Shown one piece after another: positions 8,624 through 17,883 of a DNA stretch of 64,000 nt. How positions within the stretch are numbered: the stretch's first letter is position 1; each line of letters begins with the position of its first letter. The DNA is from Bdellovibrionales bacterium (GTDB taxonomy: Bacteria > Bdellovibrionota > Bdellovibrionia > Bdellovibrionales > JAMPXM01). The stretch is from assembly GCA_016713885.1 (NCBI GenBank), contig JADJOF010000003.1, positions 310,001 through 374,000 of the forward strand. The letters run 5' to 3'. The notes beneath the pieces were generated by a model. The model ran no database searches. It had not been told where the DNA came from and worked only from the letters and a program-made list of their open reading frames with translations. The translations under genes were made by a program, and so were the position numbers.

Positions 8624-9094
8624 TTAGAGCGTGGACGCCCATATCGCTGTCGGCTTTAAGTCTGCGACTGCGGGAATGATGTTTTTTAAAGGACGCGGCA
8701 TCAGATTCGTTGAACAGATGGTTGCAATTGGGACCCATGAGAACTTGAGGTGAGGCTCTTTTGAAAGTGGCTCTTGTTTGAGAGTGTCTTTCGAGGCCTC
8801 GACGGCAAAGAGAAAATTCACTTCCAGTACTTCAATGACGGCGCCGTCTTGTTTTCTGGTGAAGGCCCACTTGTGTTCGAGGCAACCGAGAAATGCTCCG
8901 CAGCGAATATCCCAGCCAAGCTCTTCCATCCACTCTCTCGGTAGGGCCGCTTGAATAGACTCGCCGGGCTCAACGCTCCCTCCGGGAAGGAAGTAATGAC
9001 CCTGTCCGGGTCTGATGTCTTGCACGAGCAAGACGCAGTCGTTGTGAAGTAGGACTCCTCGCGCCAGTTTGAGATCTTTTTCGATTTTCTCCAT
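8624..9094 (-). CDS. NUDIX hydrolase
   Basis: A 156-residue NUDIX family pyrophosphohydrolase. The complete NUDIX box is visible at about residues 37-60: G-GSVEPGESIQAALPREWMEELG, fitting G-x5-E-x7-R-E-U-x-E-E-x-G. The box coordinates Mg2+ and cleaves nucleoside diphosphates linked to another group; the exact substrate cannot be read from the sequence. The protein begins MEKIEKDLKLARGVLLHNDC. It follows the J-domain-like gene at 9187 on the same strand with a 92-bp gap, so they may be cotranscribed. Confidence 0.88.
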   Translation of the reverse strand: MEKIEKDLKLARGVLLHNDCVLLVQDIRPGQGHYFLPGGSVEPGESIQAALPREWMEELGWDIRCGAFLGCLEHKWAFTRKQDGAVIEVLEVNFLFAVEASKDTLKQEPLSKEPHLKFSWVPIATICSTNLMPRPLKNIIPAVADLKPTAIWASTL

Positions 9095-9186
9095 GGCAAA
9101 TTCAAGCTCAGGGCGCAGCTGTTGTAGAGAGATGAGGTGCCTGCGCCGCTGGTTCTTGAGCCGTATTTGGCCGGCCGCGCTCCAGA

Positions 9187-9732
9187 CTATAATGCCCCGA
9201 GCTCCTCAAAGGCTTCAATCACAGTTTGGAGGGCGTCGGCGGTATTTGCAGAGCCTGAGCGATCGGGATGAAGGCAGCCAATGAGTCGAACGCGCTCGCG
9301 ATGGAGCGCTTTGGTTTCAATAATGATTCTGTTTGCTGATTCCGAGAGTTCACGTGCTGAGAACTGTGCGCCGTGACGACGGAGAATCTCAAAGATGAAG
9401 ACCGCGCGCGGCGAATCGAAATGCTGAACGTTCGAGCGAGACTGTTGTGGCGATGGCACTGTCGTGCGAATTGTGGCGCGAGCGGCGACACGAGCGGTGG
9501 CGCGAGCTGGTAGTGTTGAAGCGCGCTTGAGCCCGGTGGGGCGATTTCGATTCTTGATCTGCCAAACTTCAAAGGCGAGAGCCGCGGTGGAGTCAGCAAC
9601 GGGGACGGCTGGGCCGGCTGCTGCTGAGTTTTGCGGCGGGGGTGGGTTTGGCTCAAGCTCGCGGCGCAGATCGTTTTCGATCTGTCCGATCAGCTCATTC
9701 CAGAATGCGTCTTTTGACCTTGCCGCCTGCAT
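9187..9732 (-). CDS. Protein with C-terminal J-domain-like segment
   Basis: A 181-residue protein. The N-terminal 60 residues are ordinary, followed by a Pro/Ala linker and a strongly basic low-complexity stretch rich in Arg, Ala and Thr (PARATARVAARATIRTT). The C-terminal 60 residues hold a J-domain-like helix pair with the diagnostic tripeptide in IGCLHPDRSGSANTADAL. HPD in this setting stimulates Hsp70 ATPase in true J-proteins. No DnaK or GrpE is near. Function unknown; co-chaperone role is inference. Confidence 0.65.
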   Translation of the reverse strand: MQAARSKDAFWNELIGQIENDLRRELEPNPPPPQNSAAAGPAVPVADSTAALAFEVWQIKNRNRPTGLKRASTLPARATARVAARATIRTTVPSPQQSRSNVQHFDSPRAVFIFEILRRHGAQFSARELSESANRIIIETKALHRERVRLIGCLHPDRSGSANTADALQTVIEAFEELGAL

Positions 9733-9878
9733 ATTCTCTTAGCGGCGAAGCGGTGTTTCGGGTTGAGACCAATCTGAGACTGAGCGAAGTTTTCTGGACA
9801 GTGGTGATCGGCATTGCTTGCCGCCTTGTCTTCTGTCTAGGCTGAGGTTGGTCGAGTCGGGCGGTTGTAGGCGGGGCG

Positions 9879-11081
9879 ATGTTCAAAGAGATGAGAAAAG
9901 CGAGAGGAGCCGATTGGGTTCCTGTGGTGCTGGCGGCGTGGATGAGCCTCTTTGCCTTGGGGCTTGTCGACAATGCGCGTGGACCGATATTCCCAGAACT
10001 GATCTCGCAGTTTGGCTTAAGCGACACACGGGCATCGCTGTTCTTTTTAGCGTCGTCAGGAGCGGGCTCGCTTCATAACCTTATTATGCATCGTTTTTTA
10101 AGCCACGCGGCGCCGGGCCGATTGGTGGTTGGCTATACATTACTGATGGGATTGGGCGCTTTGGGGATCGCGCTTGCGCCGACCTATGAGTTGGCGCTAA
10201 TCGGCGGAGCCTTTCTTGGAATGGGATTTGGCGGGCTTGGTGTTGCGCAGAATTCTGCTGTACAGGCGGTGCCGAAGCGAATTCGCAGTCAGGCGCAGGG
10301 GTTGCTGCATGGGATGTATGGATTCTCATCACTCTTGGCGCCTCTTGCGATGGCATCGGGTGGGGTTCAGTGGCGAGGCACATATATGTTGCTTGCTGCT
10401 ATTCCGCTTGTGGTTTCGTTTGGGCTCTTATTTCGGTGGAGTCGGCTTGGGCACTATCACCCCGATGACGACGAGGCCGACGTGGTACTGGCGGCGGAAA
10501 GCACATCGCAGTCGGGATGGTTGTTTGCACTCCTTGTCGGCTGTCTGGTCGTGGCGGAGATTTCTGTTTCGAGTCGGCTTGTGCTTCTGGCTCGGCGCGA
10601 GTGGGGTTTGGGCTTCGAGGAAGCGAGTGCTTGGCTCGCCTGGTACTTCGTTGCGATGACGATCGCGCGCTTTGGTTTGGGCTTTTTCAAGCTTCCCGGT
10701 GCAACGGGGAGAGTGCTCCTTGCGGTTATCGGTTTGGCACTGCCTGTGGGGGCGGTTGGTCTCTTCGGTCTTCCTGGCATTGCGGACGGTGCGAGTCAGC
10801 GCCTCACCGCTCTCTGTCTTTTTGGATTTCTGATTGCGCTGGGATATCCGCTGGCGATGGTCCGCGTGCGTGAGCTCTATGGTCGAGGGGCGCAGAAGGT
10901 GACGACACTCTGTATCCTGGTTCAGTCGATCTCTGGTGTGTCGATGAATCTGGCACTGGGGTGGATTGCGGATGAGGTGAGTCTTTTAAGGGCTTTGCAA
11001 TTGGTCACGTTGGGCGTTCTCACTATGGGATTTGTGCTGATGTTGGCGGTAGAGAGGCCGCGTTTGAACCGTACCGCCTAG
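9879..11081 (+). CDS. Major facilitator superfamily transporter
   Basis: A 400-residue inner-membrane protein with about 12 hydrophobic helices and MFS-type layout: a first helix VVLAAWMSLFALGLVDNARG, a small-residue motif helix LGMGFGGLGVAQNSAVQA, a central hydrophilic loop near residue 200 (HPDDDEADVV), and a second half of six helices. The substrate cannot be assigned. A GGCGGGG run precedes ATG 9879. Isolated gene; no regulator next to it. Confidence 0.85.
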   Translation: MFKEMRKARGADWVPVVLAAWMSLFALGLVDNARGPIFPELISQFGLSDTRASLFFLASSGAGSLHNLIMHRFLSHAAPGRLVVGYTLLMGLGALGIALAPTYELALIGGAFLGMGFGGLGVAQNSAVQAVPKRIRSQAQGLLHGMYGFSSLLAPLAMASGGVQWRGTYMLLAAIPLVVSFGLLFRWSRLGHYHPDDDEADVVLAAESTSQSGWLFALLVGCLVVAEISVSSRLVLLARREWGLGFEEASAWLAWYFVAMTIARFGLGFFKLPGATGRVLLAVIGLALPVGAVGLFGLPGIADGASQRLTALCLFGFLIALGYPLAMVRVRELYGRGAQKVTTLCILVQSISGVSMNLALGWIADEVSLLRALQLVTLGVLTMGFVLMLAVERPRLNRTA

Positions 11082-11310
11082 GGCGAAAGTCGTCATTTTG
11101 CGGTTTTCTCCTAGGCGTCTGCTATGAGAAAACGGCCTGAAATGGCCTTGAAAACCCGTATTGAGCGGCCCTTCGGAGCGGTTCCCTAGGGAAAAGTGAA
11201 AAATATTTGAATTTTTCCCTTGGCAAGTGGCTTTAAGTCGGCTGATCATCCTCTAGTCGAGATAAGACAAACAAGCCACCGATCACGGTGCTAAAAGGGA
11301 GAGAGTCACT

Positions 11311-11682
11311 ATGGCGAAAAAAGCAGCCAAGAAGGCGACAAAAAAGACAGCAGCTAAAACAACAAAAAAAGCTGCAGCAAAAACCACTAAAAAAGCAGCT
11401 GCTCCTAAAAAAGCAAAAACAAAGCGCAAGCCAAACGCAGCGTTCATGGCTCCACTGACTCCCAGCGCACAACTCGCTGAAATCGTAGGCGCGAAGCCGC
11501 TCCCACGTCCGCAAGTTGCAAAGAAAATGTGGGACTACATCCACAAGCATGGTCTTCAGGACAAAGTTAACCGTCGTATGATCCACGCTGACGACAAGTT
11601 GAAGCCAATCTTCGGTGGCAAAAAGACTGTCACTATGTTCGAACTCACAAAGTTCGCATCGAAGCACCTCACAAAGATCTAA
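11311..11682 (+). CDS. SWIB/MDM2-domain protein with histone H1-like tail
   Basis: A 123-residue chromatin-type protein. Residues 1-40 are almost only Lys, Ala and Thr in KKAAKKATKK-like repeats, resembling histone H1 tails and bacterial AlgP/Hc-like DNA binders. Residues about 46-123 form a SWIB domain (AQLAEIVGAKPLPRPQVAKK, MWDYIHKHGLQD, NRRMIHADDKLKPIFGG, KKTVTMFELTKFASKHL). Such fusions occur in chlamydiae and in Bdellovibrio-like bacteria and are thought to compact DNA. A GGGAGAG ribosome site precedes ATG and a strong terminator follows, indicating a monocistronic, probably abundant, protein. Confidence 0.92.
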   Translation: MAKKAAKKATKKTAAKTTKKAAAKTTKKAAAPKKAKTKRKPNAAFMAPLTPSAQLAEIVGAKPLPRPQVAKKMWDYIHKHGLQDKVNRRMIHADDKLKPIFGGKKTVTMFELTKFASKHLTKI

Positions 11683-11732
11683 TCTCTGATTAGGTTTGAT
11701 GAGTGGGCGCACATGCTGCGTCTTGCTTGAAA

Positions 11733-11760
11733 GCCCCGGCGGAAACGTCGGGGTTTTTTG
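11733..11760 (+). terminator. Rho-independent terminator after SWIB gene
   Basis: CCCCG at 11734-11738 pairs with CGGGG at 11749-11753, extended by GC/GT pairs, followed by six T. Confidence 0.85.
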
Positions 11761-11824
11761 TTTTTAGGGGTACAAATAGTCCCAAAGGCCGTGGTACCAT
11801 AGTGGGCTCGTGATCGGAGCGACC

Positions 11825-12580
11825 ATGACTGTAAAGACCAAAGAAGAAATCAAGCAGATGGAGCGGGTCTGTAAGCTCGCGGCGCAAACGCTCTATCACA
11901 CGGCAAAATTCGTTCGGCCGGGGATCACGACGGACGAACTCGATAAAATCACCCACGAGTTTACGCTTTCAAATGGCGCGGTGCCGTCACCTCTTGGCTA
12001 TCATGGCTATCCGAAGTCCGTTTGCACCAGTGTGAATCATGTCATCTGTCATGGTGTGCCTGGTCCTGAGGTGCTGAAAGAAGGGGATATCATTAATATT
12101 GATGTCACTTGTTTCCTCGATGGCTTTCATGGCGATACCTCGGCGACATTTTTTGTGGGTGAGGTCAGTGACAGAGCGAAGCGAGTCACTGAAGTGGCCC
12201 GACGTGCTATGGAAAAGGGCATTGAGGCCATTACGCCGTTTGGAACGACCGGGGACATCGGCTTTGCGATTGGCAAGTATGTGACCAAGTCTGGTTTTTA
12301 CGCAGTCGAAGAGATCGGCGGTCATGGGATTGGCCGTCAGTTTCACGAGGATCCGTTTGTACCGTCGTTTGGCAAGAAGGGGCGTGGAGACCGCCTGCTG
12401 CCCGGAGGAACGATTACGGTCGAGCCTATGGTCAATGAGACGGCGGCGACGCTTGTCGAGCACGCGATTCCCGGCTCGTCGGTGAAGTGGTACACGACGT
12501 CCGATAAAACGCTTTCGGCGCAGTTTGAGCACACGGTCCTGATCACCGAGGCCGGTTCTGAGATTTTGACTGGCTATTGA
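11825..12580 (+). CDS. map: Methionine aminopeptidase type I
   Basis: Removes the initiator methionine from new proteins. The protein of 251 residues keeps the five metal ligands of M24A enzymes: Asp in NIDVTCFLDGFHGDTSATF (two aspartates), His in GGHGIGRQFHEDP, Glu in VEPM and Glu in QFEHTVLIT, plus the substrate His in HGVPG. ATG 11825 was preferred to GTG 11810 because CGGAG lies 7 bases upstream. No N-terminal SH3 or zinc extension is present. Confidence 0.95.
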   Translation: MTVKTKEEIKQMERVCKLAAQTLYHTAKFVRPGITTDELDKITHEFTLSNGAVPSPLGYHGYPKSVCTSVNHVICHGVPGPEVLKEGDIINIDVTCFLDGFHGDTSATFFVGEVSDRAKRVTEVARRAMEKGIEAITPFGTTGDIGFAIGKYVTKSGFYAVEEIGGHGIGRQFHEDPFVPSFGKKGRGDRLLPGGTITVEPMVNETAATLVEHAIPGSSVKWYTTSDKTLSAQFEHTVLITEAGSEILTGY

Positions 12581-12703
12581 AGGCTGGCCGCGCAGGGCTG
12601 GCGGTTTGCCCAACGCCCTCCTTGACCGTGCCTTGAGCTCTTGGGTACGGTCTCTCCAAATATATGGTCTTAGTTTTGATAAAAGTATGAAAGGAAGGCC
12701 GCT

Positions 12704-14096
12704 GTGGCTTTGGATACTATGAAAGGTTCTCACTCGCATTCTGCTTTGGCTGGTGTTCCCAAGAAAACAGACGGTTCGGCTGACTATCGCGTTTGCAAAG
12801 CGGCGATGGACAGTACAGCGACTTTTGAGGAGCTCGCTCGTTGGGGCCGTGAAGAGATTCGCCTTGCTGAGACTGAAATGCCGGGCCTGATGGCTCTCCG
12901 CGAAGAGTACGGTGCCAAGCAGCCTTTGAAGGGCGCGAAAATCACGGGCTGTCTCCATATGACAATTCAAACAGCAGTTCTGATCGAGACGCTCGTCGCC
13001 CTTGGCGCGAAAATCCGTTGGTCGAGCTGCAATATCTTCTCGACTCAAGACCACGCGGCCGTGGCGATCGCTGCGGCTGGTATCCCGGTTTTCGCTTGGA
13101 AAGGCGAGACAGAGGAAGAGTACAACTGGTGTGTTGAGCAAACAATCACCGGCTGGGGAGCTGAGGGCTACGACCTCATCCTCGACGACGGCGGTGATCT
13201 CACCAATATGATGCACGAAGATCGCTTCGTTGCTCAATTGAAGAAGATGGTTGGTATCTCGGAAGAGACAACCACTGGCGTTCATAACCTCGAAAAAATG
13301 CTCGCTCTTGGTAAACTGATGGTTCCCGCGATCAACGTGAACGACTCGGTTACAAAATCGAAGTTCGATAACCTCTACGGCTGCCGCGAATCATTGGCCG
13401 ACGGTATCAAGCGCGCGACCGACGTGATGCTCGCTGGTAAAGTCGTTGTTGTTGCCGGCTACGGCGATGTGGGTAAGGGCTGCGCGCACTCGATGCGCCA
13501 CTACGGCTCACGCGTTCTCATTACCGAAATTGATCCCATTTGCGCGCTTCAGGCCGCGATGGAAGGTTTCAGTGACGACAATGGATGAAGCCGCTGCAAT
13601 CGGCGACATCTTCGTTACAGCAACCGGCTGCTGCGACATCATCACCGAGAAGCACTTCTCGATGATGAAACACCGCGCGATCGTCTGCAACATCGGCCAC
13701 TTCGACATCGAAATCGATATGGCTTGGTTGAACAAGAACTCGCAAATGCGTGAAGTAAAACCGCAAGTCGACATCCACACGATGAAAGATGGCCGCGAGG
13801 TCATCGTTCTCGCGAAGGGTCGTCTTGTGAACCTCGGCTGTGCAACAGGTCACCCATCATTCGTGATGTCGACTTCGTTCACAAACCAAGTCATTGCTCA
13901 GCTTGAGCTTTGGACGAACCGCGCGAAATACGCCAAAGTTGGCGTCTATCGTCTGCCAAAAGAGCTCGACGAAAAAGTGGCGGCTTTGCACTTAAAGAAA
14001 ATCGGTGTGAACTTGACTCAATTGAGCGACAAGCAGTCGAAGTACTTGGGTCTTGCGAAGACTGGTCCATACAAGCCAGAGCACTATCGCTACTAG
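12704..14096 (+). CDS. ahcY: Adenosylhomocysteinase (frame break at 13570)
   Basis: Hydrolyses S-adenosylhomocysteine to adenosine and homocysteine in the methyl cycle. The first frame runs from GTG 12704 (AAGGAAG 6 bases upstream) through SCNIFSTQDHAAVAIAAAG, the EEYNWCVEQT loop, VNDSVTKSKFDNLYGCRESL and the NAD-binding motif VAGYGDVGKGCAHSMR, then stops at 13588. The next frame continues directly with TTMDEAAAIGDIFVTATGCC and ends with the conserved GPYKPEHYRY at 14096. The join sits at GGTTTC|AGTGACG, where the usual GFEVTTMDEA needs two more bases. All other parts are intact and the family is highly conserved, so a sequence indel is more likely than a dead gene. Confidence 0.9.
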
Positions 14097-14122
14097 GTTC
14101 TTTTTGAACGGCGAAGAGCAGA

Positions 14123-14156
14123 AGCCTCATCCGCATATCGGATGGGGCTTTTTTTT
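14123..14156 (+). terminator. Terminator after ahcY
   Basis: AGCCTCATCCG (14123-14133) pairs with CGGATGGGGCT (14139-14149) around CATAT, followed by a run of eight T. Confidence 0.88.
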
Positions 14157-14275
14157 GACGGTGCGATTTTCGAGTGAGGCGGTTTTTCTGGCGGCGTACC
14201 TTGGACGTCCAGAAAGCGGTGCGTCATTTTCCGGCGGGCGTTGAATCGCACTGCTTGGCTACGAACGCCCAGCGG

Positions 14276-14803
14276 TTAAGCTTTTGGCTTTGCCGAAACA
14301 AAGCTCATGTAGTGCTTGAGCTCGTTCATGCTTTCGCGGATGTCGTCGATCGCGCGATGGGAGTTCTTCTTTTCGAACTTGATCCCATACATGGCTTGAA
14401 AGACGACTTTCCAGGCGGTGACGTCGAGCATGCGGTAGTGAAGCTTCTTGTTGAAGTTTGGAAGATACTTCGTGATGAAGAGGCGATCTTGGCTGATGGA
14501 GTTTCCGCAAAGGACGGCCGGCTCACCCTGGAAGTGGCGATCGAGGAATTGGCAGAGCTCGGTTTCGACACGAGTGGGATCGGTGCCGTTTGGAATTTGC
14601 GCGGTGAGGCCTGAGGCGCCGTGGTGCTCCTTGTTCCAGGAGTCCATCGCATCGAGGTAACTTTGCGGTTGTTTGATGACCGCATGATAGGTCTCAAGTT
14701 CTTTGAATTGTTCATCGCAGATGATCGCCGCGACTTCGATTGGGACTTCTTTTTCAACATCAAGTCCGGTCATTTCCATATCGAGCCAGAGAAATTTCGC
14801 CAT
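14276..14803 (-). CDS. orn: Oligoribonuclease
   Basis: A 175-residue DEDDh 3'-5' exonuclease that degrades 2-5 nt RNAs, including pGpG from cyclic di-GMP turnover. Exo motif I is FLWLDMEMTGLD (D8, E10), motif II lies around LCGNSISQDRLF, and motif III is HRAIDDIRESMNEL with catalytic His and Asp. It matches Orn length and ends. The Smr gene lies directly upstream with a 31-bp gap. Confidence 0.96.
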   Translation of the reverse strand: MAKFLWLDMEMTGLDVEKEVPIEVAAIICDEQFKELETYHAVIKQPQSYLDAMDSWNKEHHGASGLTAQIPNGTDPTRVETELCQFLDRHFQGEPAVLCGNSISQDRLFITKYLPNFNKKLHYRMLDVTAWKVVFQAMYGIKFEKKNSHRAIDDIRESMNELKHYMSFVSAKPKA

Positions 14804-14834
14804 GGCTCGATCAAATCCGCTAGCGGAGGCGGAG

Positions 14835-15086
14835 TCAATCCAGGAAAACGATCAGGGCGCCTTCGTTTTCCGAACGGTGGTGGTAGCCGCCGAGTTTGAG
14901 CCATTCGATGGTTTTCTTTTTCACGGCGCCGGTGCCACGGCCGTGGATGATCCGGACTTGAGCTGAGCCGCGAGCGGTTTCTTTGACCAGAAAACGATCA
15001 ACGGCATCGGGAACGTCGTCGACGCGAAATCCGTGCAGGTCGAGAGATGGAAGCGATTTGTTGTCATTCTTTGGTGCTTTGGCCAT
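14835..15086 (-). CDS. Small Smr-domain protein
   Basis: An 83-residue protein that is nearly only a Smr domain: the LDLHGFRVDDV first strand-helix, then RIIHGRGTGAVKKKTIEWL, the classical HGxGxG motif. Stand-alone Smr domains are nucleases or nucleic acid binders; fused ones occur in MutS2. Probably in one transcript with orn. Confidence 0.9.
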   Translation of the reverse strand: MAKAPKNDNKSLPSLDLHGFRVDDVPDAVDRFLVKETARGSAQVRIIHGRGTGAVKKKTIEWLKLGGYHHRSENEGALIVFLD

Positions 15087-15198
15087 ACGGTGAGCGTAGA
15101 GCGTTCGGAGTGGTATCGCAAGCGAGGTGCGCTAAGAGTTGACACGGTTTCGGCAATTCGATGCGATGGCCCGCGAAACTCATCACGAGGAGAAAAGC

Positions 15199-16215
15199 GT
15201 GAACGGATTGAATCGTATTTTTGTAGCAGCAGCACTGGTTATGGTGGCTTCACCGGCAATGGCCTCAAAGGCTCGTGTAAACTCCCTTCAGGGGGCGCTC
15301 GGTGTTGTCGATACGCAGACGGTTTTTGCACAGCCCGGATACATGCATAAGCTCAATAAGTACCTGACCTACGAGTTCGGTGCGACGACGGTGACGGGAA
15401 CTCCAAAGGCCGAGGGCGGATTTATGATGGAGAAGAGCGGCCGTCGGTGGGGTGCTTATCTTGGCCACTTGAGTGTCACGCAGAACACACTTCGCGCACT
15501 CGATGGGTTTCAACGTCAAGATAACCCCGTTGATCTTTTCTACGGCCAAGACAATTGGGGCGCGAACGTTTCGCTCTCAAACTCGGATGACGAAACGACG
15601 GGAGCAAAACAGACGACTTTGATTGGGCGTTTTGGTTTGGTTCGCGACGTGGATGAATTCGCGGCAACCGTTGAGCTGATTGCAAACGCCGAAAAAACGG
15701 GTGGAGTGAAGTACACAGGAGCGCCCGTGCTAGAGGCGACCTACCTTCGCAAGATGGATGAGTTCACATTCCAAGGACTGGTTGCCTATGGACAAGGGAA
15801 AACAAATGGCGGAACGGGCGATGTGGATTTGAAGGCCACCGGTCTTGAGGCGAGCATCATGCACCGCCCGGTTGCCGATATCTACTACGGCGCCGGCGGG
15901 ACTTATCTCTCACTTGATCGCGCTGGTAAAAAATTGGAGACGACAGCACTTCCGGTATTTATCGGTCTTGAGAAAGACATGTTTTCGTGGATGACGGTTC
16001 GTGGTTCGGTGAAGCAGAACATGCTTCTTGGGCAGACGAAAAATGAGATTGCCGGTACCAATGCTCAGCGCAACGTCAATAACACCACTGTCGCGATGGG
16101 TCTTGGTTTTAAACAGTCGGGATTCACGTTTGATGGCACAATGTCGGCCGGAACTTCGGGCGATATCAATGCCGCAAACTTCCTGACAACGGCATCGATG
16201 ACTTATAATTTCTAA
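15199..16215 (+). CDS. Outer-membrane beta-barrel protein
   Basis: A 338-residue exported protein beginning at GTG 15199 with GAGGAGA just upstream. The signal peptide (IFVAAALVMVASPAMA) is followed by a porin-like mature part of alternating amphipathic strands rich in Gly, Thr and aromatic residues, ending TASMTYNF with the C-terminal Phe expected for Bam-dependent insertion. The N-terminal SKARVNSLQGALGVVDTQTVF segment resembles outer-membrane proteins common in delta-proteobacterial-type lineages. A strong terminator follows. Confidence 0.8.
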   Translation: MNGLNRIFVAAALVMVASPAMASKARVNSLQGALGVVDTQTVFAQPGYMHKLNKYLTYEFGATTVTGTPKAEGGFMMEKSGRRWGAYLGHLSVTQNTLRALDGFQRQDNPVDLFYGQDNWGANVSLSNSDDETTGAKQTTLIGRFGLVRDVDEFAATVELIANAEKTGGVKYTGAPVLEATYLRKMDEFTFQGLVAYGQGKTNGGTGDVDLKATGLEASIMHRPVADIYYGAGGTYLSLDRAGKKLETTALPVFIGLEKDMFSWMTVRGSVKQNMLLGQTKNEIAGTNAQRNVNNTTVAMGLGFKQSGFTFDGTMSAGTSGDINAANFLTTASMTYNF

Positions 16216-16226
16216 TCGTTTGATAG

Positions 16227-16258
16227 GCGGAACTGGCAATGCCGGTTCCGCTTTTTTT
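16227..16258 (+). terminator. Terminator after beta-barrel gene
   Basis: Eleven-base-pair stem from 16227-16237 with 16241-16251 around AAT, then seven T. Confidence 0.88.
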
Positions 16259-16275
16259 ACTGGTACTCGCTGGAG

Positions 16276-16874
16276 TTACGGGAGTTCGGTGAGTTCGACA
16301 ACGCGAACGAGCTTTGGTCCCCCCGCTGGCCTCTTCGCCTTCTCCGTAGGAGAGGTCGATTTTTTCGTAAGAGATCTCGCTGACTTGAAAGCGGACTCCT
16401 GGCAGCAGGAGAAGCTCCTGCTCTCCGGTGACCGAGTACTTTGCGATACTGTGAGCCGATCGTGTGAAAGATCAGCAGCTGATCTTTGACAAAGTTCTCG
16501 GCGATCGTTTGGTCGGCTGAGATACTTGTGATTCGGGAAATTGTAACGACATCGCCTTTGCTCCGGATGCCGGCCCAGCTTTGGCTGCCGCCGCGATAGG
16601 CGGTCAGCTCGCTCACTGGAATTTTCGAGGCGGCGTCGAGCATGATGGTTTCATCCTCAATGCGATTTGATTCCGTGTACTTCTGAATGACGAACTGTTC
16701 GGCGAAGGTCAAAATATCCGGCTTGCTCACAGGGACAGCGAGTTCACTTTCGCAGGCTTTCTGGCCGCCGCAACGCTTTTCCAGAAAGTCTCGCTCATAT
16801 TCGGCGGTGGCCGCATTTGCGATGGTGCCGAAGACGGAGATGGCGGCAATGAGGAGTGAAATGAGTCTTGTCAT
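16276..16874 (-). CDS. Exported ADP-ribosyltransferase-like protein (two frame breaks)
   Basis: Starts at ATG 16874 with a signal peptide (LISLLIAAISVFGTIANAA). Reading on, the R-S-E class ART landmarks appear in order: first-strand arginine in VSELTAYRGGSQSW; the S-T/S motif in VVTISRITSISADQTIAENF; and, after a one-base frame change near 16444, the E-x-E loop and strand TGEQELLLLPGVRFQVSEI. A further one-base change near 16310 restores the natural end KLVRVVELTELP with TAA at 16276. Together about 200 residues, the size of a minimal exoenzyme ART domain (C3/VIP2-like superfamily). The mature N-terminus holds a CGGQKAC pair. In the raw reading the E-x-E would be lost. Target unknown; it could modify arginine in prey or competitor proteins, which is inference. 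Confidence 0.72.
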
Positions 16875-16968
16875 GGCCTGTGGTGATCCAAGAGTTATGC
16901 CGGCTCGGCTGCAATAGGTCGCCACTGTCGTTGCTAGGCCAGTCATTCGTTCAGAAAAAGATGTAAGC

Positions 16969-17883
16969 TTAGCGCGCCCAGCGCTTGGTGAGGAGGAGCA
17001 TTGCGGTCTTTGAAAGTGCCGCGTTTGTCGGTGCTCCGAGAAGAGTTTGGTCCGTAAACGAAGCCGACACGCCGATCAGGCCTTCACTAGTTTCGATATC
17101 GCGACCGACAGAGGCCGTCAGCGCCGTTAGGCGGCTGAATTGGCCAAGGCTCTCGATACTGCCGCGGAGGTCAATCGGGTCTTCAAATGTCGTTGTCGAG
17201 GCCACGCCAAAGCGTGTCCCGCGAAATGTGTAGCCGATGCCGGCGCCAAAGCTTCCGCCAAAGCCCGGGACTTCTTCAAGATCTCCAGTTTGCTTTGTAA
17301 ATGAACGATGCGCCTCACACGAAGCGAAGACGTCGAATTTCCGAATGAGTTTTGTGCCGAGCAGGCCTGCGCCAACGGCCCAGTAGCCGCGTCCGCGCGA
17401 GTCGAGTCGATAGGGATTTGTCGCTTCATTGACCGAACGCCCAGTCGGGGTGTTTGCGGTCAAAAAACCGATGAGCTTCGGGCGGTAGGTGGAGTAGTCC
17501 CAATCGGTGAGAATCTCATAGCCAGTGGTTAACGAGGTATCTCCAAGTCCAGCTTGCGACTCTTCACCTCGGCCGCGGCTGATAAAAGGCAGGCTTGCTC
17601 CAAATTGTGCGCGGTCGAAAGCGGCGACAGCACCAGAGAGCCGCGTCGTCGTGGTTGATTCAAGGCTATCGCGATTTCGCCAAATGCCCTGGCTTGTCAC
17701 ATCGCTCGCGATCCATCCATAAGAAACTTCGGCAGCGAGTTGCGCACGATCGTCGCCTGCGATGAGGCTTGGAACGGCAAAGCCGCCGCCGCAACAGCCG
17801 CCGGCGCGTGCTGTCATAGGGGCCAGTGCGGCACCGAGTACGACGCCAATGAGGCTACCAAATAAGGCTGAGCGTAGTTTCAT
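16969..17883 (-). CDS. Exported beta-barrel-like protein
   Basis: A 304-residue protein starting at ATG 17883 with a signal (ALFGSLIGVVLGAALAPMTARA), a Cys/Gly patch right after it (GGCCGGGFAVPSLIAGDD) and then long amphipathic strands typical of outer-membrane transport-like barrels. The start lies 29 bases inside the upstream gene, so translation is likely coupled. Last gene of the four-gene operon 19278-16969 with two FixH-like proteins and a redoxin; a barrel in that company may serve passage of a small ligand or metal. Family not named. Confidence 0.7.
   Translation of the reverse strand: MKLRSALFGSLIGVVLGAALAPMTARAGGCCGGGFAVPSLIAGDDRAQLAAEVSYGWIASDVTSQGIWRNRDSLESTTTTRLSGAVAAFDRAQFGASLPFISRGRGEESQAGLGDTSLTTGYEILTDWDYSTYRPKLIGFLTANTPTGRSVNEATNPYRLDSRGRGYWAVGAGLLGTKLIRKFDVFASCEAHRSFTKQTGDLEEVPGFGGSFGAGIGYTFRGTRFGVASTTTFEDPIDLRGSIESLGQFSRLTALTASVGRDIETSEGLIGVSASFTDQTLLGAPTNAALSKTAMLLLTKRWAR

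Noticed and set aside
12581..12703. Possible SAH riboswitch before ahcY
   Set aside because: I looked for the conserved SAH aptamer core and pairing pattern and did not find it; only a short ordinary leader with a ribosome site is present.
11987..13285. Open reading frame of 432 codons on the minus strand across map and ahcY
   Set aside because: It is the shadow of two strongly conserved genes on the plus strand and its composition (many Arg, Cys, His) is typical of antisense reading.
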